A stretch of DNA of 64,000 bases from Didymella arachidicola. Taxonomy: Eukaryota; Ascomycota; Dothideomycetes; Pleosporales; Didymellaceae. Both the position numbers and the translations under genes were made by a program. Under the pieces are notes generated by a model. The model worked only from the letters and a program-made list of their open reading frames with translations, was not told the origin of the DNA and ran no database searches. Within the stretch, counting starts at the first letter, position 1, and every line of letters starts with the position of its first letter. The stretch covers positions 186,001 to 250,000 of the forward strand of contig CM049989.1 of NCBI GenBank assembly GCA_016630955.3, read 5' to 3'. Shown here one piece after another: positions 63,842 to 64,000 of the stretch.

Positions 63842-64000
63842 CTATTTCTTGTCCATCGTCATCTCCGTACCCTCGTGTATGGGTTCTCCCTGAACAATAG
63901 CCGTGATGATCCGGCGGTCATGCTGGACACGAGATGTGAATATCGCCTGACCTTTAAGCGCCTTCGTAGAAACTGGGTGAAGCAGCAAGGAACTCTTGCA
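63842..64000 (-). CDS. C-terminal fragment of an unidentified gene (cut by window edge)
   Basis: The minus strand from the window end is open for 52 codons to a TAG at 63842: LLLHPVSTKALKGQAIFTSRVQHDRRIITAIVQGEPIHEGTEMTMDKK. It reads like a well-formed protein end with alternating hydrophobic and charged residues. The family is not recognised and the upstream part lies outside the window. Confidence 0.4.
   Translation of the reverse strand, partial: CKSSLLLHPVSTKALKGQAIFTSRVQHDRRIITAIVQGEPIHEGTEMTMDKK

Noticed and set aside
1..64000. CRISPR arrays, operons, bacterial promoters or ribosome-binding sites
   Set aside because: The window is eukaryotic (spliced fungal genes); no regularly spaced identical short repeats were seen.

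Overview
This window looks like nuclear chromosomal DNA of a filamentous ascomycete (Pezizomycotina; a dothideomycete is my guess, not shown). The signs are short introns of about 45-110 bp, compact genes on both strands, a Pmk1/Fus3-type MAP kinase, a WOPR (Gti1/Pac2) regulator, a PL3 pectate lyase, BLI-3, a DUF7580-type fungal gene relic and Fot1/pogo-like transposons. No rRNA, tRNA, CRISPR or virus-like gene was recognised. All exon models come from reading frames, splice signals and family resemblance recalled from memory; no search was run.

Layout. 0-9.3 kb is a housekeeping block: an MFS drug transporter, a conserved nuclear-type protein, uroporphyrinogen-III synthase and BFR1 (divergent pair), BLI-3 and a SigF-like NTF2-fold membrane protein. 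11-18.9 kb holds a GPI-anchored surface protein, an unrecognised conserved protein, a PQ-loop membrane protein, ERV1, a single-pass membrane protein and the MAP kinase. After a 2.2 kb spacer comes a BTB/POZ protein (21.1-22.5 kb). 23-29 kb is a transposon island: a 2.1 kb pogo-like element sits inside the left terminal inverted repeat of a second, oppositely oriented 1.8 kb pogo-like element, which itself split an older, already decayed gene. 30.9-36.2 kb has a repeat-bearing GPI protein, a weak hypothetical gene, a SET-domain protein and a small hypothetical protein. 38.9-52 kb is gene-dense again: amidohydrolase, acyl-CoA dehydrogenase, pectate lyase, a four-helix membrane protein, an SDR, the DASH subunit SPC34 divergent from the proteasome subunit RPN3, an ankyrin (Avo2-like) protein and CutC. 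53.2-57.3 kb carries two decayed genes (a fungal C2H2 protein and a DUF7580 protein). 57.4-62 kb has a VOC/glyoxalase-fold protein, a Dal5-type MFS transporter and the WOPR regulator. A gene fragment enters at the right edge.

The genes are mostly independent; there is no convincing biosynthetic cluster. Functional links are loose: MAP kinase and WOPR regulator (development or host interaction), pectate lyase and GPI proteins (surface and secreted), MFS carriers (uptake or efflux).

Most notable structural points: the nested transposons, with one transposase apparently cut off from a C-terminal zinc knuckle by one in-frame TAA; an ankyrin gene whose ATG is split AT|G by an intron; three GC-AG introns; a 209 bp tandem duplication in the ERV1 promoter; a 28 bp inverted repeat that could fold as a long hairpin; and the pair of decayed fungal-specific genes.
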